64,000 nt of DNA, taken from NCBI GenBank assembly GCA_947650285.1, contig CANTFL010001484.1, positions 186,001-250,000 on the forward strand, given 5' to 3'. A program made the translations under genes and the position numbers. This stretch comes from Hyaloperonospora brassicae. Taxonomy: Eukaryota > Oomycota > Peronosporomycetes > Peronosporales > Peronosporaceae. The notes under the pieces are model-generated. The model did no database searches and was not told the origin of the DNA. It worked only from the letters and a program-made list of their open reading frames with translations. Positions 30,060 to 43,787 of this stretch are shown one piece after another (positions within the stretch are counted from its first letter, which is position 1; every line of letters begins with the position of its first letter).

Positions 30060-31490
30060 TGCTGCTTCGTGTGATTGCACCACCTCGAAGCGGTTCTTGC
30101 TGACTCGGTCGAGATCGAACGCTGGAAGCCAGGCTCCATAGTTAAAGTCGATCTCATCTATCCAAGTCGGATCGACCGATCCATTCTATTGCACCAAATA
30201 CTGGCTCTGAACTCTGCCAAAACGAAACCGCCTGTCGGATCGCACATCCAATATCTTCTCGACTTCAAATTCATCCTCATCCAATGTGCGTTCCCAGCTA
30301 TCCTCCGGAAGCATGGCTTCGTCAACATCGAAGCGATCCGCCTCCTCAATACTCAGATGTTTTCTCGGCCGGTCCGGGAAGATCTTTACTTGCTTAAGCT
30401 TGTACATAAGTACCAACGAGAAAAATTGATACGTAGTATTCGAGATCTTCAACCGTACCGCGTGTCTTCCGTAAAGTTCCCTCACCCGGAATGGCCCATG
30501 CCACATATGTGCCAGCTTTCGGGCATATCCTTCTTTCAATCGATCCGAATAGAGCCACACTTGAGATCCGACTTCGATATCATGCGATCCGTCCTCAGTG
30601 TTGTGTAGATCGGCCCATTCTTGAATCGCGATCCGTAGAAGATCGTTAACGGCTTCTCTCGCTCTCTGGTAATGACGTTGCATATGTTAACGACATCTTC
30701 GGGGTTCTCGATCCCGTCGTTTGGTGCTTCCCAAAGGCAAAGTCGCTTCCAGCATCGATCGTGGGTCCCAACCGTAGATCAGGTTGAATGGAGTATCACC
30801 ATGTACGCGATGCTGTGCCGTATTGATGGCGAACGTCAACCTCTCTGCGTACTCGTCCCGATCCGTCTGATTCGTTTCCGTTATGTACATCTTCAACGCT
30901 CTCGTCATAGTTTGCACCATTCTTTCTGCTGTTCCAATCGCTTGAAGTCGATACGCCATAGTAGCACGCTGTTTCTGCTCCGCGATCCCGATCCGGTTGA
31001 ACGCTCGGTAGAAATCGGACACAAATCCTAGCTCTCGATCATGGCGGATCGCTTCACAGGATCCAAATCTTCGAAACACACACTCCTCGTAACGCTCAGC
31101 GATCGTTTGTGCAGTTCTGGAGGAACTCGCCAGGGCGATGACGTACTTTGAGAACAGATCTACCCACATCAACAATTCAGTATTTCCCTTAAAAGATCGC
31201 GGCTACGATGGAATGTGATCCAAAGCAATTATCTGAAACGGATAAGTGGCATGGACATTCCCCGACGACTCGCCGCGCAGGATAGGTTTACCTTTTCTTG
31301 TCGTTCAATCAACACATTCTCTCACATATCTCTGGACACTCCGAAAGAGTCCTTTCCAGTGAAAGTTAGACCGGATTCGTTGGTACGTTCGGTCTATCCC
31401 TTGGTGGCCACCCTCCAGACTTTTATGATAATGATGCAGGAATTCTTGCTGCAGTAGTTCCGGTATCACCAAAAGAACCAACTACACCCG
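30060..31490 (-). pseudogene. Integrase and chromodomain-like tail of family-2 copy B
   Basis: Near-identical inverse of 22816-24240: core frame 31175-30687 (one visible change, DRELGF for DREPGF), tail frame 30683-30186 (RKHLS for RNHLS), zinc domain about 31490-31300 with the same Cys-to-TGA change. Confidence 0.85.
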
Positions 31491-32801
31491 ATAATCTGGA
31501 TCTTCCGTTGATAGAGGGTATAAAAAAAATCGTCTGCTCTCGTCTACTTCAGATTCGGACGCGTTCCGAGAACATAGTTTCGCTTCTTCGACACTCAGCT
31601 TCGTTATTTCCCCGATCAGGAATTTCTTCAGGTTGGCGATCCACTTCTCCTCTTCCTGTGCTTGCTTGATTCTCTCGATTCTGACCTGCCGAACGACTTC
31701 CTCTTGCAGTACTTCCGGCGATAGCCGTCTCCTTACGGCTGACCTAGTGACGGCAGCTATTTTTACGACCTGATCGACACCTTTGGGTGTCAACAACTCG
31801 TCCAATTGGTTCAACGAACATAAATCCTGACGATCCGGATCGTATGAAGTGATCGAGCCTTGCTCATGTCGAAAAGCGTTGCTTGCCAGTCGACCAGCAC
31901 TCTGATTCTGGTCCCTCTTCGTATGTAGGAATTGGTGGACCGACCATGATCGGAGCTTCTCCATAGCCTTATGACAAAGCGACTGCAATCCGGGCGCTTT
32001 GAAATCGATTTCTCCACGCATCTGCCGGATCACTAAGGTAGAACCGCGACATATGATGATGCACCCCCGCGTTTGATCGACCGAGAGATCGAAACCTAGT
32101 AGCAATTGACGGTATTAAGCCTCGTTCACAGTCAAGTCCGTCGCATATTTGGCTGCAGCAGTCACTATGTTCCATTCTGGGATCTTCCATACTATTGCGC
32201 TATATGCCCCGCCTTTTCGTTTGGTTCGGGCCGATCCATCGAAACTGACCACCCAACGACTTTCACTCTCCTTCACCGTTGGCGGTGTCATACTTGTAGC
32301 ATGTTTTGGCTGCTTCCTAGGGGAGATCTCGATCAACATCTCGTCAACTTCTTCGCGCGGGGTTATGCTGGCGGTGAGTGTACCCAGTATTTCATCTTCT
32401 CCCTTTTCACACGTCTTGATCTCCAGCGTCCAATTCGATAACAACGCCGCCCATCTCCCAAGCCTCCCGTTCAGGCTTGAAGATTGTACCAGCCAGGCCA
32501 ACGTCGAATGACGTGTGAACATCTTGATTTCACGTGCAATCAACATAGTGTAGCCGATATCCAGGATGTGCGGCAGAGCTAAAACCTCTTTTTCCACCAT
32601 TCCATAGTTAATCTCGTTGGGTTTTATCGTTCGGCTGGTGAACGTTACAAGCCAGTATACTCCTTCGTGTTCTTGTAGCAAAGCTGCAGATACTGCGAAT
32701 TTACTAGCATAGACCACGATCACTGGAGAGCGATCCGGATCAAAATGTTTAAGAATCGTAGTCTTAGCGATCTTATCCTTCAACATCGTGAACGAGATCA
32801 T
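31482..32801 (-). pseudogene. Two RNase H domains of family-2 copy B
   Basis: 32801-32115 holds the Gypsy RNase H and start of the second RNase H. 32105-31482 continues after the same TAA that replaces the catalytic Glu in copy A. CRGS and SAGRLAS changes are also shared. Differences from A are a handful of residues (for example HTKRDQ for HMKRDQ). An A8 run near 31525 replaces a shorter run in A. Confidence 0.8.
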
Positions 32802-33855
32802 TGCTTTCTCCCATCGACTTCTGTCGGTTGAGGTCGGATTGCCCCCTGTAACAACGTTAAGGTCTGTATCGCCATCACAACGACTTTTTTATTGTCAACT
32901 CTCTTTTCGTTCAATGTAGACGATTCCGTCTCATCTATGCATCGGATTTCGTGGAAATCTGCTTCGCGTAATTCGTAGAGCACTGATACGTATATCGCAA
33001 AGTCTTCAATGAATCGGCTATAGTTATTCAAACTCCCTAAAAACGACTGCATCGACCGCAGCGTTCGAGGAAACGGAACATTTACCAGCTATCCGAGATC
33101 CTTCGGGTTGGATTCCAATCTCACGAGTGATACTCGATGACCGAGATAATCCACATTGCGCCGTCCCCAAAAACGTTTGGTCACGCTGATCGACAAATTC
33201 CACTTGTTGCATACACGTAGCAATCTTTCCACTCTTCGTATAAAGAGGTCCACGATGTATCTGGAATCAATATGTCATCGATGTACGATCTTCGACCTAG
33301 CGCAGAAGGTGTCTGACTGGTTTCCGGTTCTCTCCCTGTGAATACATCGATCCGTTTTGACGATTCCATCGAGGGTGCATCTGGGTCAGCCCGATCTCCA
33401 AATAGCCATACAATGCATTGTCGATCAGGCGTTGGTAAATCTGCGGCGCATCTTTATAACCCAAACGCCATCCGTAGCCATTCAAACAAGCCTGATGGCG
33501 TAATGAATGCGTAAATACTTCTTGCTCGTTCCGTCATCTCCACCACCCAAAAACCGCTTACCATATCCAGTAAGCAATACCACATCGCTTTGTCCATGTC
33601 TCGTAATAGTTCATTGATCAATGGCATTGGGTACACCATCAGCCTTGTCAGCTAATTTACCCGTCGATAGTCGATACACAATCGAATGTTCTCGCCATTC
33701 TTCTCGATGATAAGGACGATCGGCGAAGCCCACGGTGATGTGGAAGGTCGAATGATATTGGCTGATAGTAGTCCTTTAATCAAATCCGCTAGCTTTTCGC
33801 GAAACTTAGGCGCTACTGTCCGTACTCTCTGCGCGATCGGGCTCGCTCCACCCAC
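32798..33855 (-). pseudogene. Reverse transcriptase of family-2 copy B
   Basis: Same motif order and the same stops as copy A: frame 33855-33652 (to LCIDYRRVN, stop), 33639-33454 (to RMAFGL, stop), 33369-33181 with SYIDDILIP. No residue differences from A were seen in these frames. Confidence 0.8.
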
Positions 33856-33991
33856 GTCAATATCGCGTATCGACCCCCGTGCGGCTGAAGGGGTTGCGTC
33901 CCTTTTTACCCATAAAAAGGTGCTTGTTGCTCCAGATCGGTTGTCTCAATCGTGCTTGGTCTTCAGTCAGCGGTACCACTGGATCGTCTAC

Positions 33992-35270
33992 CTAAATATC
34001 GTCAATCGTAATTTTGGCAGTAGGCATAACAATGTCAGGCAATACCTCCATGTTCTGATCCACATCCTCGACATACAGCTCCCAACTTTCATGAAGATAG
34101 TTAAAGACGTCCGGCTTTATCGCGATGTGGTCATCCTCTGGATATGGCTTTTCATCGATATATACATCTAGTGAAGGTCCCGCCTCTTTCTTCGACTGAT
34201 CGCCTGCTCCGGCGTTCATCACTTGTTCTCAAATCACGTTAACCACAGGTAGTACGCTTGTTGATCGCTGATCCACTTGTAGGTCATCGATCACGTTACA
34301 AGATACGTTATGCTATTCATCGGTGTTACTGTCCTTAGTCGTTTCACCTCCTTCCATTGGCCCCTCGGGTACTCGATCGCCTCCGTCCGTCTCCTCGATC
34401 GTGTTAACGACACATGTTAGTGGCTCCACACATGGAACAACTTTCTCTTCTCGGATAAGGCTGTCCGCTGATTCATTATTCTATTTTGGTCGACGTAAAA
34501 TCTTCTTTGGCGTAGGCTAAGGTGGGTGATCCACAAGCGGACCAGCGTATTCGGGTGGCGGCTCTTCCCCTTATCATTTCCTTGCTTCAAATGCTAGAGT
34601 CTGCCACTCGTTTTATCGTCGCGATCCAGCCGAGACGTAGTGTGGATAGTAAGACACCATATCGGCAGCCATAGTCCAGCCTAAAGCCAGGCCGCGATCG
34701 AGGGTAACTTCTGTATCGCTGAGATTTGTCAGATGCAAGTACTTGATCCGACCCATCCCGGTGGTCACGGTGGATACCAATGTTGGATCGCGCCTAACCC
34801 ACAGCTTGGCGTTAGACTGGACGTTGCCGATCCTTATCTCCGCCGATATACCAACCGGCAGCACCAAGTGTTGTTCTGGGGTCACGATCGGCTGCAAGGA
34901 CGATCCGTACAGAGGTCTGCGACCTGCTAGTTAAATCCTCCCTTCATCCGGCAATATCAGCGTCCCACCAGCTAAATCCAGACGTATACCTGCTGGTGCC
35001 ATAGAAATTAATACCCAAGATCGCTTCTTGACCGACCTGATCCCCAACCACACAGAAAAGTAAAACACCAGCGATCCATTGAGAGTGATCTTGATCCTGG
35101 TACGTCCCTCGGTTATGTACGTGTTTTCACCTATCCCCACACACTCCTGTTTCTGATTCTCGTCGATGACTCATAATACCTTACGAGCAATGGCAGTTTC
35201 CACGATCGAGATCGCAGCTCCTGAGTCCAGTAGCATTGTAACATTTTCGTTGTTAATCTTTTCAATCACG
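33992..35270 (-). pseudogene. Protease and linker of family-2 copy B
   Basis: DSGAAISIVE at about 35235, same TGA as copy A, frame 35140-34931, then frame 34897-34613 (VLPVGISAEIRIGN). In this last block B agrees with copy C and not with A. The acidic linker frame 34222-33992 follows. Confidence 0.75.
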
Positions 35271-35571
35271 TTAGCTTGCTAGAACCATTTTCCTGGTGTA
35301 TGGTATTTACAGTATCCCCTTAACTCGCCTGGTGCTAAGACAAGTTTCATGTTGGTGGGTGACCCGGCGTACTCATCATGTCGTCTTCTAACACTCGAAA
35401 TGGAACGCAGACAGTTTGAAGATTCACATGTATTTTGCCGATCATCCTGCTTGTCCTCGCCTCCGTCGACCCACTTCCTCTGCACAAATGCATTGATGCA
35501 GAGCCTAGAACGCTCGGCTCGTACCAGATTCCAACCTAGCGAGCGTTCTAATGTAGCATGTTTTTGGCTTG

Positions 35572-37199
35572 TTACAGCAACATCCCTGCATGCTTGATCG
35601 ACACATACCACTGACGGATCATGTTGTAAAACTGTTCCATCGAGCACTTTCCTTCATCGTGGACGTCCTTGCATACGGAACACACGTAGTAGCACTTGCC
35701 CGCAGGATGACCCTTACGTCCACACTTCTGACACTTAAGTCTCTTCCAACATCCGCGATCGTCATGCCTATTCGACCCACAGTGCCTGCATACTGTTTGA
35801 GGCTTTTCACGATCGTAGTGCCGATCGCGGCCAACTTGCTCACTTCGAATGAGTGGATTTCTCGGATTCTGAGCGCGATCCGCAGCTGCAGCCATGTACA
35901 CATTTCGTCGATCCAGTATTCGATCCGCTGGAGTCAACGTCTAATTCACTACTCTCGCTTTTCACGTGGATTGCTCTCACAGCCCGGGCCGGTTTCACTG
36001 GCATTTGGGCCGCCGGTGGAGTAAGACGCTGTCGAAATTTGCTCGACCCCATGGAGGCATGAGATTCTCGGACTTTCATGTTCTCGCATTCTTGCAGAGT
36101 TTCTTCCAGATCGTCTACATCTCCAAGGCGTAAAATTGTCAACATTCTCGCCCGATCGCGATTGTCCAGGGTACTGATGTAATGGTTTACATTTTACTTA
36201 CGGATAGCAGACGTTCCATCTCGTATCGATATCTTCGCCCGGATTCGCAGCCACATTCAGACGGTTCAAGTACGCCAATAGAGTCTCGTTCGATTGCTTA
36301 CGGGCTTGGTAGTAGAGTCTCCCAACCAAAATGCTATTATTCACTCCGTATTTGGCCATGAATCCTTCCAGGAGTGCTCTCCACGAAGTCCTCGTCGGGC
36401 GACTGAGCTGGTCATACCAGTCACGCTCTGGTCCCATCAGTAGATCGCTGAACACCAGACAATTTTCCGCGTCAGGCCCCTGATCGCGTAGGAATGCCGA
36501 CTTCACCTTACTGATCCAGATTCTGGCCCGTTCTTCATTCTTCTTTCGTCCAAAAAAATATTTTAGTTCGGCCATGGCAGACATCCGAATCCTTTGGTCA
36601 TCGAACCCACCACCATCCGATAACCCTGCCGTTGCCACCTGTGGCAATCTCTGAATATCTTGTTTACAACGCACACGATCGTGATCGTGCGATCTACAAA
36701 GACGCAATCCAATCGACTCCATGTCAATATCCGGTATATCAATCTCCGATTCAGGTGGGTGAATAGCCGATCGTCCGCCGTGTATACGGGCTTGTCTCAG
36801 CTCATATTTCTTCACGGCCGCTTGAAAATAGGAATTCGCCTGATCTGATTTCACTATGTTCATGAACTGCGTCGCCTGTGGCTTTCCTGCCTGCGCCTAT
36901 GCCTCGTTCCGTTCAAATTTCTTGCGCAACAGATCCGCACCCCTTGGTCCTAGTGACATCCGTTGGATCTCGAAATAATCGTTCGAGTCCTCTTCTGATT
37001 CCGCTGAAGCGTATCGGGACGATCCAGTGTGTTCCACCTCAGAGAAATCATTATGTGGCGTGAGAACTTGATCCATCGTGATTCGCGGTGTGATCCGTTG
37101 ACCCGAGATGCCGATCGGCGGGGTCGGGTTGTCTACGGGGTCACGTATGTCTAGAAGCGTACTCAACGTCTTGAACAGCGACTGTCCGGCAGCGATCAC
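35572..37199 (-). pseudogene. Gag and zinc knuckle of family-2 copy B
   Basis: 37199-36897 and 36863-36198 are one frame with the same TAG as copy A. A few substitutions against A (NEERAR, SAFLRDQG, GPERDW). Zinc knuckles in 35937-35572 are identical to A. Upstream 37662-37408 repeats the small leader ORF. Confidence 0.8.
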
Positions 37200-37914
37200 T
37201 CGACCGTGGTTGCACTCTAGTAGAGTTTGCGCATGAATTGAACGTTCCCGCAGTGAACGTCGCTTCCTTTAGTAGATTGATTAGACGTTGGAACGCCTTT
37301 AACACGTTGGAAGTTGGTTTAGGTGCAGATATCGGTCCGCGTGGCGATCCGGTCAGCTTTGTCTTGATCGTCTTAAGCACTGGATCGCGCGACAACGGCC
37401 TCTTCATCTACTGCAAATGATATTCCCGGCTGATCTCGTCGAATCGCCAATCTTCAAACTTCACTTCGCGATATACTGACTGTGAAGCTTGATCCATCTT
37501 CTCCGTCTTGACCTTGCATCCGGCTGGCTTGTTCTTGTAAACATCTCGATCTTGTTTAGCCTCATCCGGCTTCTTAATGTCTTCCGAACATCCTGTCTCT
37601 CTCTTCATCATCTCTGATATTTCATCGAATATAAATGAAAATTGGTTTGGGATTCCCTTCACCCTATCATCCTGCGGATCGCGCTTTGCAGTGCGATCCG
37701 CTGTGGCCCTCGGAGGGGCGTCAGGAGGGAGTTGGAGGTTTTCTTTCGGACCGTGCGAGCAATCTTCCTCTTTTCTTTTCTTGTCTTCAAAGCCCCTCCC
37801 AAAACTTTGTCGATCCGGAGATCCTTCATCTCCACGCGTCTGCGACGATCCCTCTGCCGCTGGCGATTCTATCCCAGGTTCAGTCTTGATCTTGACTATT
37901 CGCTCAGGGACTCA

Positions 37915-37952
37915 CGGTGAAATCCCTGGTTCGAATCCGGGCACGCGCACCA
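37915..37952 (-). other. Extended PBS of family-2 copy B
   Basis: Same tRNA 3'-half match as at 16347, one base inside the LTR end. On the plus strand it reads TGGTTCGAATCCGGGCACGC followed by GCACCA. Confidence 0.7.
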
Positions 37953-37953
37953 T

Positions 37954-38927
37954 TGTGGTAGAGTGGTGATCACAATTTACTTGTGATCCCGACTCTCCAC
38001 TGGCGCCCGGTCGACCGAATAACGGAGGGGTACCCCGATTCCGTGCTCTGTGTCTTCTTACTCACCCTGCGTACCCGTCGGTGGTTTGGGTTGCGCTTTT
38101 CTTGACGGACTTGAGCTGACGCTGAAATTGATCGTCTTAGGGACAGGTTGATCGGGTGGAAATTCTACACTCGGTCAAACGTAGGGGCGGATCGCGTGAA
38201 AATTCTTCAATCGATCGCAAGTACACTCAGGCGCTCTCCCAGAGTCGCCTTTGCCAGAGGTGATTCTTGATCCGCGAGCCTTCTGACCTCTTGAGCCGTC
38301 TCGAGATCTTGAATCTGAACCGTAAGGTTCACCGGTTCCATCGCAGTTGATGGGGGGGTGAGAATTGACTTTCCGCCTGGCCAAACAATCCAAGGGCGAA
38401 GTTCTCTGAGACGTGGGTGATTATCTATTCAAAGGGAGGCCAAAGATCCTGCCCGGGAGAAGTCGACGCGTGTCTTTCGTTGCAAATTCAATTCTGTTTA
38501 ATGTCAACCAACCAAATCTAAACCCTATGACTATGCGTACCTGTTAGCTAGGTCAACTGTTGTGCACCGCCAGTCTATGTAATTCACTTCTTGCCTCACG
38601 TGGTCCACAGCAGACACTTCATAGTGGATCGCGGTAAAGTGTATCGCGGTGCAATGGATCGCTCCACAGTGGATCGCGGTATATGATCTACACAAATTAT
38701 GTGATCTACACCCATTATGTGATCCACACCACCCAGCGGTATCCAGGATAGAAGGTGAATCACCCTGCGGGACTTGGACAGTCTTTTCCCTTAAACCAGT
38801 CGTTTGGTAACCTTCCTCGTCCTGACAGGCCCATTTCCGTACGCGCTTCACCAATCAAACTGGTTTCGCACATTAGATGGATCGCGCGATCCAAACTTTT
38901 GTCAGTCTTCCTTCGCGCTTCTCCACA
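37954..38927 (-). repeat. 5' LTR of family-2 copy B
   Basis: 974 bp on minus, from TGTGGAGAAGCGCGAAGG (38927) to CCACA (37954). Short U3 arrays of the GTGGATCACATA and CGATCCACT repeats at 38615-38745. The right flank runs directly into truncated copy C. Confidence 0.75.
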
Positions 38928-38954
38928 CGATCTTGCGCTCCGTGACCAAGGTAA

Positions 38955-41349
38955 TAAGAGATTACCACAGGTGGCAACGGCAGGGGCATCGGTTGGTGGC
39001 GGGTTTGATGACCAAAGGATTCGGATGTCTGCCATGGCCAAACTAAAATAATTTTCTGGACGAAAGAAGAATAGAGAACGGGCCAGAATCTGGATCAGTA
39101 AGGTGAAGTCGACGTTCCTACGCGATCAGGTGCCTGACGCGGAAAATTGTCTGGTGTTCAGCGATCTACTCATGGGACCAGCGCGTGACTGGTATGACCA
39201 GCTCAGTCGCCCGACGAGGACTTCGTGGAGAGCACTCCTGGAAGGATTCATGGCCAAATACGGAGTGAATAATAGCATTTTGGTTGGGAGACTCTACTAC
39301 CAAGCCCGTAAGCAATCGAACGAGACTCTATTGGCGTACTTGAACCGTCTGAATGTGGCTGCGAATACGGGCGAAGATATCGATACGAGATGGAACGTCT
39401 GCTATCCGTAAGTAAAATGTAAACCATTACATCAGTACCCTGGACAATCGCGATCGGGCGAGAATGTTGACAATTTTACGCCTTGGAGATGCAGACGATC
39501 TGGAAGAAACTCTGCAAGAATGCGAGAACATGAAAGTCCGAGAATCTCACGCCTCCATGGGGTCGAGCAAATTTCGACAGCGTCTTACTCCACCGGCGGC
39601 CCAAATGCCAGTGAAACCGGCCCGGGCTGTGAGAGCAATCCACGTGAAAAGCGAGAGTAGTGAATTAGACGTTGACTCCAGCGGATCGAATACTGGATCG
39701 ACGAAATGTGTACATGGCTGCAGCTGCGGATCGCGCTCAGAATCCGAGAAATCCACTCATTCGAAGTGAGCAAGTTGGCCGCGATCGGCACTACGATCGT
39801 GAAAAGCCTCAAACAGTATGCAGGCACTGTGGGTCGAATAGGCATGACGATCGCGGATGTTGGAAGAGACTTAAGTGTCAGAAGTGTGGACGTAAGGGTC
39901 ATCCTGCGGGCAAGTGCTACTACGTGTGTTCCGTATGCAAGGACGTCCACGATGAAGGAAAGTGCTCGATGGAACAGTTTTACAACATGATCCGTCAGTG
40001 GTATGTGTCGATCAAGCATGCAGGGATGTTGCTGTAACAAGCCAAAAACATGCTACATTAGAACGCTCGCTAGGTTGGAATCTGGTACGAGCCGAGCGTT
40101 CTAGGCTCTGCATCAATGCATTTGTGCAGAGGAAGTGGGTCGACGGAGGCGAGGACAAGCAGGATGATCGGCAAAATACATGTGAATCTTCAAACTGTCT
40201 GCGTTCCATTTCGAGTGTTAGAAGACGACATGATGAGTACGCCGGGTCACCCACCAACATGAAACTTGTCTTAGCACCAGGCGAGTTAAGGGGATACTGT
40301 AAATACCATACACCAGGAAAATGGTTCTAGCAAGCTAACGTGATTGAAAAGATTAACAACGAAAATGTTACAATGCTACTGGACTCAGGAGCTGCGATCT
40401 CGATCGTGGAAACTGCCATTGCTCGTAAGGTATTATGAGTCATCGACGAGAATCAGAAACAGGAGTGTGTGGGGATAGGTGAAAACACGTACATAACCGA
40501 GGGACGTACCAGGATCAAGATCACTCTCAATGGATCGCTGGTGTTTTACTTTGCTGTGTGGTTGGGGATCAGGTCGGTCAAGAATCGATCTTGGGTATTA
40601 ATTTCTTTGGTACCCGCAGGTATACGTCTGGATTTAGCTGGTGGGACGCTGATATTGCCGGATGAAGGGAGGATTTAACTAGCAGGTCGCAGACCTCTGT
40701 ACGGATCGTCCTTGCAGCCGATCGTGACCCCAGAACAACACTTGGTGCTGCCGGTTGGTAGATCGGCGGAGATAAGGATCGGTAATATCCAGTTCAACGC
40801 CAAGCTGTGGGTTAGGCGCGATCCAACATTGGTATCCACCGTGACCACCGGGATGGGTCGGATCAAGTACTTGCATCTGAAAAATCTCAGCGATACAGAA
40901 GTTACCCTCGATCGCGGCCTGGCTTTAGGCTGGACTATGGCTGCCGATATGGTGTCTTACTATCCAGGCTACGTCTCGGCTGGATCGCGACGGTAAAACG
41001 AGTGGCAGACTCTAGCATTTGAAGCAAGGAAAGGATAAGGGGAAGAGCCGCCACCCGAATACGCTGGTCCGCTTGTGGATCACCCACCTTAGCCTACGCC
41101 AAAGAAGATTTTACGTCGACCAAAATAGAATAATGAATCAGCGGACAGCCTTATCCGAGAAGAGAAAGTTGTTCCATGTGTAGAGCCACTAACATGTGTC
41201 GTTAACACGATCGAGGAGACGGACGGAGGCGATCGAGTACCCGAGGGGCCAATGGAAGGAGGTGAAACGACTAAGGACAGTAACACCGATGAATAGCATA
41301 ACGGATCGTGTAACGTGATCGATGACCTACAAGTGGATCAGCGATCAAC
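38955..41349 (+). mobile_element. Family-2 copy C, truncated at both ends
   Basis: Plus-strand fragment equal to 17645-20028 of copy A. Contains the gag core (39103-39411), second gag frame (39464-39769), zinc knuckles (39672-40037), protease (about 40375-40996; same TGA after ARKVL) and linker. It begins inside gag next to the copy B LTR and ends abruptly at 41349, where AT-rich unique sequence starts. Very close to A and B; in the protease patch it agrees with B. Confidence 0.85.
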
Positions 41350-41800
41350 AATAGCACTACAGTCCCCTCTCAATGGTAAGCAAGAAATGTATGGAAAGTC
41401 TATGACAGGGCGTGTGAATGTGTTGTTTAAATAGACGAAGAGCATGATAAAATAGACAGATGCAAGCGATGAATAATATAGGCATAACGCATTAAAAACT
41501 GAGTTTCTAATTTCATGTAACGTTAATTGATCATCTAGTTGCAGCCGATACTGTTGATAGAAAGTGCTAAATTCGTTCCGCATTGCATGTAAAAAAACTG
41601 ATTGCAGGACCGCAGGCATTATAGTCCACGCAAACTTCGCTGGATCGATCCTTAAACTGCCATTTGCTTGAGATTCTGTACAACCTGATCAACCTCACTC
41701 GTATACCATTTTACGATATTAAATACAACTTGTCACTTTTCGATAAAACATAAGCTCTATGCAGTTATATATAGGCGTAGGCACGAGGGTGTTTGCTAAA
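41350..41800 (+). other. AT-rich intergenic sequence, no gene seen
   Basis: Follows the break of copy C. No convincing ORF, repeat or RNA. Confidence 0.4.
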
Positions 41801-43400
41801 TACGCCGTGATAACCAAGTAACTATCTTGACCCTAATCATCGACTGGCACAGGCCAATCGGCGGTGACCTAATTTTATAAGTCATTGGGTCGTACTTATT
41901 TTCCTACTATGCACCCAGTAAATGCTACGCCGTAACCGCAGATAGAACCTTCCAGAGACTCAATTGACATTTATACGTTCTAATTAATGTAAAAACATGT
42001 CAAACATGATTTGAATGAATGTTTGTATCCGCCGTCCATACATTACATGAACTTGTACGCAAAAACTTCGAATATCTCAATGCGAACTTTCACCCACTTC
42101 ACAAATTTGTATCCGATCCGTTGAAATGAGCTAAGATACTAAATAACCTTCGCGTTATGACTAGTCATTAGCCGCAAAGGTTACTTGTATCGCACGCCGT
42201 TATGATCACGGTATTCCATTTTGCATGAGGTTGAGAAGCAATAAATCCGGCCTATGTGCACGGAAATGGCAGTATTTGGCACGTCATAGATTATCACTTC
42301 TTTCCTCGGTACCCTTTTCGGAGCCCACACATTTGTACATGCAACTCGTAGATCGTGCTATTCGTCATTCCCAGCTAAGTTCAAAAGTACCGAATCTCGG
42401 ATTTCTGTGTGGAAAGTTGCTTGCCTTACATGCCTTGCTGCTAATTAATCGACTATACCCTTGTCGTTTGCAACTGCTTGCTATCGAGTCAGTAGAGGCT
42501 GCTTCATTAAGCAGTAGTGGGAATCTAAGATCATGTAGATATAGTGACGACTATTTTTATCCCCAGATTTATTGCACGGCTCAGATTCATAACGACATCA
42601 ATTCGACCTAATCTTCATGAAGGGTAAGTTCCTAAGAACCCAAGATTGATGCTGTACCGCTTGATATGACTCCTCGATACTGTCCTCCACAGATGATATA
42701 CTGAGATCCCTTATTTTATCGTCAAGCAAAATTTGACGAGCTAACATCGGCAAATATAAATAACGAAAAGGCTCGTACATCTCGACGATTTCGCATTTCT
42801 AATAAATTTTGCCTTAATTGTTTTACGACGCTTTGTATTGTTCGCGAAACTAGTATATTAATGGGGTTAATATCGCAGATACATTGAGATCACGATTAGA
42901 AGCGTATTTTACTTTGTATATATCATCTAATACGAATAGCGTCTCCTTCAGTTCAAGGTGACAACAACATAATATGTAATTAATTCGTATGCTTATTTCC
43001 TCTCTTTATTGATAACTTCATTTCACAATATGATGTAGCTGTGGACTATAAGAGTCTTTACCGCCATTGATACGCTTGTTGCAAAGAAACGCCTTGATAT
43101 TCTTTATCAAAATGTCCCGCATCAAAGGAACCTAAGCCGACAATACTCTAGCGACTTATGTATAAATTTACTGTTTGACGTATCGCACTTGATTAGGGTA
43201 CGCATTGGTACATCGTGCCACATGATCTAGAAAATGACGATGGATACCTCGCCATTAAAAAAATAATAACGCGGAACGTGTGCTGGGAGCAACTTTCTAC
43301 GCGAATACAAATTTGCTTGTCGCTGCTGGACCAGTTTGTCACGCCGCACCTACTGACTGACCGTTTCACTGATCCGACACTCTGTTGGCTTTTCGTAATA
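41800..43400 (-). mobile_element. Fossil family-1 pol (RT region and upstream)
   Basis: Collinear DNA similarity to the plus strand of 6520-7200: CGACTGGCACAGGCCAATCGG (41842), CCGCCGTCCATA (42030), TTTGCATGAGGTTGAGAAGC (42222), CTTTCCTCGGTACCC (42300) and TTGCTGCTAATTAAT (42438). Orientation is minus like the 2221 element. All frames are lost. Similarity fades after about 42700, so the end is a guess. Confidence 0.55.
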
Positions 43401-43787
43401 GTGTCCGAACCGTAGCCCTTTTGACTGGCATACGATCGATCAGCTCATTCTTTTACTACACCGGGCGTATAGTACCAAAGTTATAGGCGTAACAGTACCC
43501 CTCTTCTGTATGCAACTGCATATTGCAGTCATTTGTGACGCTGGATGCGATATGTTTAGTCTTCTACGTAGCAGATATATATGGATTATGGAACTCCTCA
43601 ATCAAAATGTCTATATAAATGATACAAATTCGTATTGACATCAGCCTGTCTTACGAGAAAGTCGTCCTGGTCTACCAGCGAGATCGCTCGAGGAATCTAC
43701 CGAATTATAAGAGGAGAAGAAAGGTCTTAATAGGGATATCCACAGGATCTTTGACGAACGCAATAAGCTGTATCGCCTCATCAAGTA

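Larger units (their letters stand above)
27891..38927 (-). mobile_element. Family-2 copy B, inverted, no 3' LTR
   Basis: Minus-strand copy: 5' LTR 38927-37954, PBS, gag, protease, RT, two RNase H domains, integrase and chromodomain tail down to about 30060, then the antisense gene on plus. From the PBS to about 29460 it is by eye more than 99% identical to copy A, with the same stop codons. On the left it abuts copy A's 3' LTR at 27890 and lacks its own 3' LTR. Confidence 0.8.

Noticed and set aside
14937..38927. One large TIR DNA transposon formed by arms A and B
   Set aside because: Each arm has LTR, PBS, gag and pol in retroelement order; the symmetry is two opposed LTR elements.
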